A stretch of 64,000 nucleotides of DNA from Closterium sp. NIES-65 (lineage: Eukaryota > Streptophyta > Zygnematophyceae > Desmidiales > Closteriaceae), in NCBI GenBank assembly GCA_948144175.1, contig CANXME010002496.1, positions 144,141-208,140 on the forward strand, read 5' to 3'. The notes below the pieces were generated by a model that saw nothing but the letters and a program-made list of their open reading frames with translations, did not search any database and had not been told where the DNA came from. Below, in pieces: positions 22,848 to 34,800 of the stretch. A program made the position numbers and the translations under genes. The first letter of the stretch is position 1. Every line of letters begins with the position of its first letter.

Positions 22848-25800
22848 TCACCACAGGGGGGACGAGAGCCAACCGAGGATGTCTGGAAGCTTCACGGACG
22901 TGAGCAGGCGGCGAAGCGACTGGGGCTTCCTCTTCTTCTCCACCAGAGTCAGCTGGGAGAAACTCTGCTGAAACGCCAGGGAGATCCCCATGCTATCCAG
23001 CCATGCCTCCAGGTACTCCCCTTCCTCCTCCTCTTCTTCCTCCTCCTCGTCCTCCTCATCCTCCACGCCCTCTCCGTTCGCGTCCCCTCCACTCGCACCA
23101 GCAGCAGCAGCGCCGTTCAATTTCTCTGACCCGCCGTTCGCATACCCAGCTGGGGCACCGGCCATTTCTTCCTTTGCTCCCTCGTCTTCCTCCTCTTCCT
23201 CCTCCTCCCTCCCCTCCGCCACTGCAGCATCTCTCTCCATCTGAGCCGCCTGCTGTCGGCCAATCACGTGCGCCCACGTGGCGCACTCCTCCAGGGGCGG
23301 CGGCCACAGGTCCTGAGGCAGCGGCTGGGGCGGCTTGGGCGGACGAAGATTCTTGATTGAGATATTCTTCGAGCGGACCAGCGCCGGGCGGTCTGTCTTG
23401 GCGTTTTCCCGCATTGCCTTGCTGATGAATCGCGAGGACGCGAGAATGTCATGCACGCGGGTGCTTGCGCCGCCCGGCCCGCTGCCCGCTCCAACATAAA
23501 AGCTAGTACTGCCATACCCATACCGAGAACTCAGCGCTCCCCCAGAAGCAATATCCCTCCCCTCGCTCTCCTGCGCTCCCACCCCTCCGCTGCTAGTGGT
23601 GGGAACGGCACCCATACCAGCGATAACAACCCCTCCGGACGTGGTCCAGATAGCCGGCACGTCGCGGGCATCAAAGGGCACGCGGGCAACAGGGCGCCTC
23701 CCTACGGCCGCACCCAGCACAATCTGATGCAGAGCGGCAAAGCGCTGCGACTTGTTCAGGTCCTTGATCCAGGAGGTGTCTCCGAATTCCGGTGCGGGAA
23801 CCAGGGCCGTGGAGGAGGAGGAGGAGGCGGCAGCACTAGCAGCAGCAGCACCAGCAGCAGCGGTGGTGTCGGCTGCAGTGGCGGAAGCGGCGGAGTTGAG
23901 GGGGTAGCAGCAGGCCTCGTACGCCCGCCGGACCTTCATAAGCAGCCTCCGCTCCTCCTCCCGGCCCGGGAGCAGGATGATAGCTGCAATGTGCGGGCGG
24001 AACCAGTCGAGCACGTCACTAGGTGACACCTCCACTGCCCCCTCCCTCACATGCTTCGGCGGTTTGTTACTAGCTGCCCCTGCTCCGGGTTTCCCTGTCG
24101 CTCCGTCTCCTCCGTCCCCGCCTTCCCCCTCGTCGTCTAAAGCCCAGAGGCTTTTCGCTGCGCCGTGGACTTTCCAGACTAGGAGATGGTTGGCTGATTC
24201 GTAGGAGAAGACGAGGAGGGTGGGGACGCAGAAGGCGACGATGACCAGCGCGAAACCGATCTTAGGGAGCGTTTCGAGCTGCACGAAGTTGAACCCCATG
24301 GTGGCGATGATGAAGATCATCTCGGCGACGATTAGGGTCGCTGCGAACGCGTCGTGGGTCGAGGCGACGAACGGGGAGGCGGCGAGCTGGAGGCCGATGA
24401 GAATGACTTGCACGGGGAAGAGCACAGTCATCTGGTCGGGGGGCGGGGGGGGGGTGGGGAGAAGAGGAGGGGAGTTGGGAGGAGAGGAGGGGAGTTGGGA
24501 GGAGAGGAGGGGAGTTGGGGGGAAAAGAGAGGTGTTGTGGTTGAGGTGAGGAATGGGGAGGCGGCGAGCTGGAGGCCGATGAGGATGACTTGCACGGGGA
24601 AGAGCACAGTCATCTGGTCGGGGGGCGGGGGGGGGTGGGGAGAAGAGGAGGGGAGTTGGGAGGAGAGGAGGGGAGTTGGGAGGAGAGGAGGGGAGTTGGG
24701 GGGAAAAGAGAGGTGTTGTGGTTGAGGTGAGGAATGGGGAGGCGGCGAGCTGGAGGCCGATGAGGATGACTTGCACGGGGAAGAGCACAGTCATCTGTGG
24801 TGGTGGGGGGGAAGGGGGGAGGGGTTGGGAGGAAGAAGAGGGGCACAGAGGCAGAGAGCGGAGAAAGTGAGGGCGAGTCGATGAGAATCCTCCTGGCGAA
24901 CAGCACGAGGTGCCAGTAGAAATAGCGCTACTCGTATCGTATCGCATCACCATCCACCCTCCCGCACACCCTGTCCCCATCCTGCCTACAACACATATCA
25001 CCACCTCCCCCCCCGTTCGTAGTGCACGCGCATACCTGGACTGGCGGCGAGTCAATGAGGAGGACAAACAGCGCCGCGACGAGAATCCGCCTGGCGAACA
25101 GCATGAGGTGCCAGTAGAAGTATCGGTATTCGTATCGCGTCACCATCCAACCCCATCCCACCCACCCTGCTCCCTCTATGAGACACACATGCATACCTGA
25201 ACCGGGGGAGAGTCAATGAGGAAGACAAAGAGAGCCGCGACGAGAATCCTCCTGGCGAACAGCATGAGGTGCCAGTAGAAATAGCGGTATTCGTATCGCG
25301 TGACCATCCACCCCCAGCGCGCGCGGAACGCCTGCGTGTCGAGCAGCTTCTGCTTCTTCCCGTAGAGCATGGTGAGCGCGTAGTAGATGGGCGCGCCCTT
25401 CCCCTCCCCCTCCCCCTCACCCCTCACCCTCGCCCTTCCTCTCCTTCTCTCCCTACAAACACACATACCTGAACCGGAGGCGAGTCGATGAGGAAAACAA
25501 ACAGCGCCACGGCGAGAATCCACCTGGCGAACAGCATGAGGTGCCAGTAGAAGTATCGGTACTCGTATCGCGTGACCATCCACCCCCAGCGCGCGCGGAA
25601 CGCCTGCGTGTCGTGCAGCTTCTGCTTCTTGCCGTAGAGCATGGTGAGCGCGTAGAAGATGGGTGCGCCCTTCCCCCTCCCCCTCCCCTATCCCCTATCC
25701 CCCTCAACCACACCCTTCCCCGCACCCTCACCCTTCCTCCCCTTCGCTACCCACAAGCACGCATACCTGAACCGGGGGCGAGTCGATGAGGAAGACAAAC

Positions 25801-28800
25801 AGCGCCGCGACCAGAATTCTCCGGGCGAACAGCATGAGGTGCCAGTAGAAATAGCGGTACTCGTATCGCGTGACCATCTAGCCCCAGCGTGCGCGGAACG
25901 CCTGCGTGTCGAGCAGCTTCTGCTTCTTGCCGTAGAGCATGGTGAGCGCGTAGAAGATGGGTGCGCCCTTCCCCCTCCCCCTACCTTCCCCTCCATCCCC
26001 CTAACCCTCTCCCTAGAGAGCACACATACCTGAACCGGAGGCGAGTCAATGAGGAACACAAACAGCGCCGCGACCAGAATCCTCCTCGCGAACAACATAA
26101 GATGCCAGTAGAAATAACGATATTCATATCGCGTGACCATCCACCCCCAGCGCGCGCGGAACGCTTGCGTGTCGAGCAGCTTCTGCTTCTTGCCGTAGAG
26201 CATGGTGAGCGCGTAGTAGATGGGCGCGCCCGCCACAAAGACGATGGTGACGGCGATGGCGATCGCAAACAGCGTGATGCGCGCACTGCTGCTCCACAGG
26301 TCCGTGGGGGAGAATGTCATGACAGTCACATCGTACGTGCTCTTGGAAAAGGCCTGGAGGGGAGGGAGTGGGGGAGAGAGGGAGAGAGGGAGGGAGGGAG
26401 GGAGGGAGGGAGGGAGGGAGGGAGGGAGGGAGGGAGGGAGGGAGGGAGGGAGGGAGGGAGTGAGGGAGGGAGGGAGGGAGGGAGGGAGGGAGGGAGGGAG
26501 GGAGGGAGGGAGGGAGGGAGGGAGTGAGGGTGGGAGGGAGGGAGGGAGGGGAAGGAGGAGAGGGGTGAGAGCGCGGTTGAGTGTGGAGCATGGTGAGCGC
26601 ATAGTAGATGGGCGCACCCGCCACAAAGACGATGGTGACGGCGATGGCGATCGCAAACAGCGTGATGCGCGCACTGCTGCTCCACAGGTCCGTGGGGGAG
26701 AATGTCATGACAGTCACATCGTACGTGCTCTTGGAAAAGGCCTGGAGGGGAGGAGGGGGAGGGGTGGGAGGGCTTACCTGGAAGGGGAGGGCTCACCTGG
26801 AAGCAGCGCACGGTGACGGGCAGATAGCAAACGTCCAGCCAGTTGGCCGCGCCGTGAATATAAATATCCTCCAGAGGTGGTCTCACACAGTGCAGGTCTC
26901 ACCTGGAAGGGAAGGGCTCACCCAGTGCAGGGCTCACCTGTTAGCGCAAGGCTAACCTGGAAGCAGCGCACGGTGACGGGCAGATAGCACACGTCCAGCC
27001 AGTTGGCCGCGCCGTGAATATAAATATCCTCCAGAGGGGCCGGCGGGTTCGCCGACGGCTTGTCTTCTCCAACCCCCCCTCCCTTCTCCCCGCCCTTCTC
27101 CCCTCCCTTCTCCCCTCCCTTCTCCCCTCCCTTCTCCCCTTTCCCTATTTGGCCTTGCGAGTGGGAGGAGTGCGCGGGTGAGGGGAAGAAGCGGCGGAGG
27201 GTGCCTTGCACGGCGAAGAGGAGGGCATAGGCGGCGAGACCCACAGCAGCGACTATCATGGTGAGCGCCCAGCGAGAGGTGAAGGGGAAGGAGACCTTGC
27301 AGTCCGGTCCCAGAATGTCCTGAGAGAGGGGATGGGGGGGGAGGGAGGGGTGGGGACAGGGGGGTTGCACACATAGGGTAGGAGGAGCAAGCAGGTGACT
27401 CTAGGCCCCACGGCAGCAACGACCATGGTGAGCGCCCAGCAGGACGTGAAGGGGAAGGAGACCTTGCAGTCAGGGCCTAGGATGTCCTGATCGGGAGAGG
27501 AGGTGGAAGGGAGAAAGGGCGGAAGGTGGGGTGGGAGGGAGGGAGCGGAGGAATAAGAGGTGGAAGGTTCCTTGAGCACTGCCGGGACCTGCAGCTCACT
27601 GTTCATCATTGATACCCACCCACCTCCCTCATGCCAAGCCATGTGGGCTGCTCTCCGTGAACCAACCACCAATGAGTGAGTGAGCGAGTGAGCAAGCGAG
27701 GGAGTGAGCGAGGGAGTGAGTGAGTGAGTGAGAAAGCGAGTGAGTGGGGGGCTCAGTGGCCCAGCCAGCTACCACGGAGAAGAGGCTGAGAGTGGAGAGC
27801 TCGACGGCCTTCCTGGCCCAGTCGGGGAACTGGAGGTCAACGGAGCCCAGCACTGCCAGGATCTGCAGCTCACTGTTCATCACCCACACCCCACCTCTCT
27901 GTGTGACCCTCCCAGGCACGTACCACAGAGAAGAGACTGAGTGTTGAGAGCTCCACGACTTTTCTCGCCCAGTCGGGGAACTGCAGATCCACAGAGCCCA
28001 GCACTGCCAGGATCTGCAGCTCACTGTTCATCATAGACACCGAGTGGAAGCGGTCAGAAAAGGCGGCCGTCGCCACCCACAGCAGGATCACGAGCACGAA
28101 GAAGAACCAGAAGAGCTGCGGAAGGGATGAAAGGGAAAGGGGGGGGGGGGGAGAGAAGAGAGTTGGGGAAGGAAGAAGGGGAATTTCGAGTCAACTCAAA
28201 ACTCAGCACGTCGCCACCCACAGCAGGATGACGAGCACAAAGAAGAACCAGAAGAGCTGCGCAAGGGACAAAACGGGGGGTGTTCGGGATGGGAAGAGTT
28301 GGTAGAGAGGGGAGAAATAGGTGAGATTGGATGAGCGCACGTGACCAGCTGAGCGCACGTGACCAGCGGAGCGCACATGACCAGCGGAGCACGTGCAGCC
28401 GAGAGTGGAGCATGAGCAGCAGGAGCAGAGCAAGGTCGCCAATTCCCAAGGCACTCACCGTTTCCATCCAGGAGGTGCACTGGTAGCACGTGCCGATGAC
28501 TGAGTAGTAGCCGGAGGAAGGGGGAACAGAGGAGGAGGAGCAGAGCAGCGAGAGCAGAGCAGGGAGAGCAGGGGGGAGAGCAGAGCAGGGGCGGCAGAGC
28601 AATGGTCCCGACCCAACCCTCTAGGCACTCACGGTTTCCATCCAGGAGGTGCACTGGTAGCACGTGCCAATGACTGAGTAGTAGCCGGGGGCGCACATGG
28701 AGCAGAGGCGGTTCTGATTGTACCCCTCCGCGCACTGCGAGTCGTTGGGGGATGTGTACTCGTAGCCTGCACAGCCGTCTGGCGGAGGGGGAAAGGAAGG

Positions 28801-31800
28801 GTGAAGAGTGGGAGAGTCAGCGGACAGAGAGATACGTGGGAAGGGGCATGAGGCTGAGAGCTGCAGCACGTGGAGCAGAGGCGGTTCTGATTGTACCCCT
28901 CTGCACACTGCGAGTCATTGGGGGATGTATACTCGTAGCCCGCAAAGCTGTCTGGGATGGGGTTAAAGGGGGGGAAAAGGGCAGTGGAAGAGGGTGTATG
29001 GAAGTGGAGGGAGTAGAAAAGGGGCAGAAGAAGAGGGGGCGGCAGAGGAGGGGGGGGAAGAGGAGGGGGGGGAGCAGAGGAGGGGGGGGCAGAGGAGGGG
29101 GGGGCGGAAAAGGGGGTGGCAGAAGAGGAGGGGGCAGAGGAGGGAGGAGGCAGAGAACATGTGAGGAGGAAGAATGAGTTGTGGGCATATGGAGTGGAAG
29201 CAATTTTTTAGACTCGTCAGAAATTGCTCACAAGGGCGAGGTGTGGAAAAGAGGGGCGTGGCAAACGAGCGAAAGGTTAAGTGCGTGACACAAAAGTGAG
29301 TGAGGAAGGTATTACTCGACACATCTTGATACAAGATAGACGCGAAAGAGGCAACACGTACTTGACACGTCGCAGTAGTACACCGCGGGGTTGTCAGTGT
29401 AAACGCTCCCCGGGTTCAACCAGAAATCCGCAGCAATCGTACACGTCCCATTGGTGCAATCCATTGCGTTATCCCCGTGAATCGTGACTGTATCAGCACA
29501 AGTCGCACACTCGCTCGCAGCCGGAAGAAAGCTGAACGTCCCGTCCTCGCACATCACTGACCCCTGCCCCGCAGGGCACATGAAGCCCACCTCGCAAGGC
29601 AGGCAAGCCAGATCATCCAGGGAGAAATAGCTCCCAGGATCGCACAACCCGAATTCGAGCTCGCGGGTGATTGGCGGGTAAGCGTCGGTCGGGCTGCTGA
29701 CGGTGATCGGGAGGGTGAAATTCGCGGCCTCTTCGGGCGGCAGGACGAGGGAAACGGGCGGCAGGACCGCCCGGCCGCGGAGCGCGGTGGCGCGGAGGAG
29801 GCCGGAGATTCTTGGGTCGGGCTGGATGGCGATGATAGAAGAGAAGTCGTCGGTGGCGACGTTGCCGTAGGCATCTAGAATGGTGACGGTGATGTTGACG
29901 ATGGGCGTCTGCGTGTCGCCCATCACTGTGAACGGGACAGAGGCATCACTGCCGTTTCCCCCTTCCATCACATTCTTCTCCCACCTGCGGATGTGGTCGT
30001 GGGGAGGCAGGGAAGGGAGGGAAGCGCAGGAAGGGAAGGGAAGGGGAGGGAAGAGCAGGAAGGGAAGGAAGAGGGAGAGTGAGGATGGCGATGGTGGAAG
30101 AGAAGTCGTCGGTGGCGACGTTGCCGTAGGCGTCTAGAATGGTGACGGTGATGTTGACGATGGGCGTCTGCGTGTCGCCCATCACTGTGAACGGGACAGA
30201 GGCATCACTGCCGTTTCCCCCTTCCAGTACATTCTTCTCCCATCTGTGGGTGGGTTGGTGGGGGGAAGGGAAGGGGAGCATAGGGGTTTGAGTGTCTCCC
30301 TATGACACTGACCAGTGATCAGGGACGAGGGTTGTACTGCACGCTGTCTGTCTGTGGCATGAGACAGGTGCATAGGAAGCAAACCAGGGCACGTACATGA
30401 GAGAGAAGGACGTGGGAGGGGTGCCGATGGTGTCCCGCTTGCTACTATCAGCGTCAGCACATGTGATCCTGACCCCCGGCCAGAAGGACGTGTCGAAGAA
30501 TGCCACGCCCTGGCTGGGCACGGCTGCGTTGCCTTCAAACACCACATTCGTGCACGTCAGCTTGTTGCTCAGTGCCACAGCCGGCGGGAGAGAGGGCACC
30601 GATGACCCGCTGCCACTGCCACTGCTGCTGCTGCTGCTGTCGCCGCTGCCACTGCCACTGCTGCTGTCAGTCATCTCCCCGAGAGGGTTCTTTCGGAGAA
30701 GCTCACGATCCACATACACAGCCGCGCCGCCCTTCTTGGCATCGTTCCCCACAAACGAGCAGTTCAATATGCTTCCCTGCGAGTTGCCCTCGTAAAACAA
30801 CCCGCCTCCGCCAAACGACGCTGCGTTTGAAGTGAAGTTGGAGAGGAAGACGGAGAGAGACGAATTCCCTGTGGCGAGGGCTCCTGCTCCCTTGCTGGCA
30901 GCGTTTGAGGCGAAATCGCAGCCGTTGATCGAGACGGTCGCGAGCGAATCGGAGAAGATGGCGCCGCCGCTGCTCCCGGTGTTGCCGGCGAGAGTGGAGC
31001 TGTTGATAACGAGGACGGCGGAGTCGGTGACGTGGAGCGCGCCACCGTCGCCCACAGGGCTCGCCACTCCAGTTGCTGCTGCTCCTGTTGCTGCTGTTGC
31101 TCCAGCTGCCGTGCTGTTACCGCCTTGGCCGGTGGTAACATTCCCAGCTACACCGGCAGCAGCAGGAGCAGAAGGAGAAGCAGCAGCAAGGATTCTGGCA
31201 GTAAGGCCCTTGGTGGTTAAGCTAGCCGATTCGATAGAGGAGGTGACTGCAGCTGCAAAGGCAGCAGCCATGCGGATAGAAGGCGAGAAAGGATAGGCGG
31301 AGTCAGAAAATCCGGTAGCAGTGGCAGCGGCGGTGGCGGTGGCAGTGGTGGTCGGAATGGTTGAAACAGCAGCAGAAGCAGAGGAGGAAGAGGAGGAAGA
31401 GGAGGAAGAGGAGGAAGAGGACGGGATGCTGGCAGCAGTGTTGTTGTTGAAACTACCACCAATAATGGTTGCCACTGCCTGGCCTCTCACCATCACTGCA
31501 TGGACGGCATTCTCAGAGAACGTCGAGTTGAAAGAGGACAAAACCGCCCGCCCCTCGATCAGCGCCGCGCCGCCCAAATCCGCGCTGTTCGCAATCAGAT
31601 CAGATCCTGTGAGAGCGACGCTGGCCGAATGGACGGCGTAGATCACTCCGCCGTAAAACCGGGCAGAATTGTTTCGAAACGTGGTGCCCGATGCGTTCAC
31701 CTGAGAGTCCATTTCTGCCCAGACAAACCCCCCACCCCCTTGCGCACTGTTCCCCTCTACAATCACCCCCGATACACTCAACTTTGCCGACCCACTCGCA

Positions 31801-34800
31801 CGAACCCCCCCTCCCTCGCTCCCGCCCTCGTTCCCCTTCACCTCCCCCTTTACAATCACGCCGGACGTAGAGTCAATCAGCGCCAAACACCCTCCCCCGG
31901 ATATCGCCTTGTTGCCGTCACACACCGTCCTCTGCATGTCCAGCACACTGTACTCCTCCAGTGCCACCCCGCCACCTGTCGTCGCGTCGTTCTGCGACAG
32001 CTGGCAGTCGGTGATTCGCGCGTCGCCGGTCATGGCGGCGTAAACCGCGCCGCCCGCCAGGTCAGCGTGGTTGAGGGAGAACGAGGAGGAGGTGACCGTA
32101 GCGACGGTGGACACAGAGGGAGTGGCAGGAGCGGCGGGAGCGGCGGGATCGGAGGGAGAGGAAGAGGAGGAGGAGAGGACAGAGCCAACGATTGCGAGTG
32201 CGCCGCCCTTAGCAGCAGAGTTGCTTTTGAAGGAGGTGGAGAGGAGGGAGAGGGCGGTCCCACTGTGGAACACACCCCCTCCTCGCGCTGCCATGGCCTT
32301 GTTCTGCGAGAACCGGGTGTTGCTGATTGTCACGTCTGTGGCTTCACCCTGAGGGGGAGGGGAAGGGCAACGAAGGGAGCAGGAAGGGCAGAGAAGGGAA
32401 CAAAGAGTGGTTCTGAGTCGTCTCAACGATGCTGCCCCCTCTTCCTCGTGCTGCCATGGCCTTGTTCTGCGAGAACTGGCAGTTGCTGATTGCCACGTCT
32501 GTTGCTTCCCCCTGAGGGGAGGGAGTGGCAGAGAACGGAACAGGAAGGGTGTTTGTGTCAACACGGGGAGGAGGGAGAGGAGGAGTGGATAGAACCGACG
32601 ATGGTGAGTGCACCGCTCCTGGTGAGAAAAATAGTTGCTTATGCTCACAACAACTAAAAAACGTGAGAGACAGCCTTACCTCCGTTATAAGCACGCCTCC
32701 GCCCTCCCCAGTGGTGGCCTCGTTAGCAACAAAGTCACAATCGTCCACAGTGATGGGGTTGATGGTGTTGACTGCCATGCCGCCCCCCCCCATGTCCCCC
32801 ACGTTGCCCTCCACTCTGCTCTTCGCCATGCTGCCACCATCCAGCCAGTAGACTGCGCAGGGGAGGAAGGGGGGTTGAGGAGTGCAAAGAGAGGGAATGC
32901 GGTAAAGAGGGGTTGCACGGAGTGCAGCAACTCTCATCCCCCCATGTCCCCCGCGTTGCCCTCCACTCGGCTCTTCGCCATCGTGCCGCCATCCAGCCAG
33001 TAGACTGCATCCGTGGGGGGGAGTGCCGAGACCTCAAGATTCAATGAAACTCGCGGGACCTCAAGATTCAATGAAACTCGCGGGACCTCAAGATTCAATG
33101 AAACTCGCGGGACCTCGAGATTCAATGAAACTCGCGGGACCTCGAGATTCAATGAAACTCGCGGGACCTCAAGATTCAATGAAACTCGCGGGACCTCAAG
33201 ATTCAATGAAACTCGCGGGACCTCAAGATTCAATGAAACTCGCGGGACCTCAAGATTCAATGAAACTCGCGGGACCTCGAGATTCAATGAAACTCGCGGG
33301 ACCTCAAGATTCAATGAAACTCGCGGGACCTCAAGATTCAATGAAACTCGCGGGACCTCGAGATTCAATGAAACTCGCGGGACCTCGAGATTCAATGAAA
33401 CTCGCGGGACCTCAAGATTCAATGAAACTCGCGGGACCTCGAGATTCAATGAAACTCGCGGGACCTCGAGATTCAATGAAACTCGCGGGACCTCGAGATT
33501 CAATGAAACTCGCGGGACCTCGAGATTCAATGAAACTCGCGGGACCTCGAGATTCAATGAAACTCGCGGGACCTCAAGATTCAATGAAACTCGCGGGACC
33601 TCGAGATTCAATGAAACTCGCGGGACCTCAAGATTCAATGAAACTCGCGGGACCTCGAGATTCAATGAAACTCGCGGGACCTCGAGATTCAATGAAACTC
33701 GCGGGACCTCGAGATTCAATGAAACTCGCGGGACCTCAAGATTCAATGAAACTCGCGGGACCTCAAGATTCAATGAAACTCGCGGGACCTCAAGATTCAA
33801 TGAAACTCGCGGGACCTCAAGATTCAATGAAACTCGCGGGACCTCGAGATTCAATGAAACTCGCGGGACCTCAAGATTCAATGAAACTCGCGGGACCTCA
33901 AGATTCAATGAAACTCGCGGGACCTCAAGATTCAATGAAACTCGCGGGACCTCAAGATTCAATGAAACTCGCGGGACCTCGAGATTCAATGAAACTCGCG
34001 GGACCTCAAGATTCAATGAAACTCGCGGGACCTCAAGATTCAATGAAACTCGCGGGACCTCGAGATTCAATGAAACTCGCGGGACCTCGAGATTCAATGA
34101 AACTCGCGGGACCTCAAGATTCAATGAAACTCGCGGGACCTCGAGATTCAATGAAACTCGCGGGACCTCGAGATTCAATGAAACTCGCGGGACCTCGAGA
34201 TTCAATGAAACTCGCGGGACCTCGAGATTCAATGAAACTCGCGGGACCTCGAGATTCAATGAAACTCGCGGGACCTCAAGATTCAATGAAACTCGCGGGA
34301 CCTCGAGATTCAATGAAACTCGCGGGACCTCAAGATTCAATGAAACTCGCGGGACCTCGAGATTCAATGAAACTCGCGGGACCTCGAGATTCAATGAAAC
34401 TCGCGGGACCTCGAGATTCAATGAAACTCGCGGGACCTCAAGATTCAATGAAACTCGCGGGACCTCAAGATTCAATGAAACTCGCGGGACCTCAAGATTC
34501 AATGAAACTCGCGGGACCTCAAGATTCAATGAAACTCGCGGGACCTCGAGATTCAATGAAACTCGCGGGACCTCAAGATTCAATGAAACTCGCGGGACCT
34601 CAAGATTCAATGAAACTCGCGGGACCTCGAGATTCAATGAAACTCGCGGGACCTCGAGATTCAATGAAACTCGCGGGACCTCAAGATTCAATGAAACTCG
34701 CGGGACCTCGAGATTCAATGAAACTCGCGGGACCTCGAGATTCAATGAAACTCGCGGGACCTCGAGATTCAATGAAACTCGCGGGACCTCGAGATTCAAT

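Noticed and set aside
30320..32348. Bacterial origin (horizontal transfer) of the beta-helix protein because of its resemblance to chlamydial polymorphic membrane proteins
   Set aside because: The gene has many introns, eukaryotic Cys-rich modules and multiple spans; beta-helix repeats are convergent and common in algae, so similarity alone does not support transfer.
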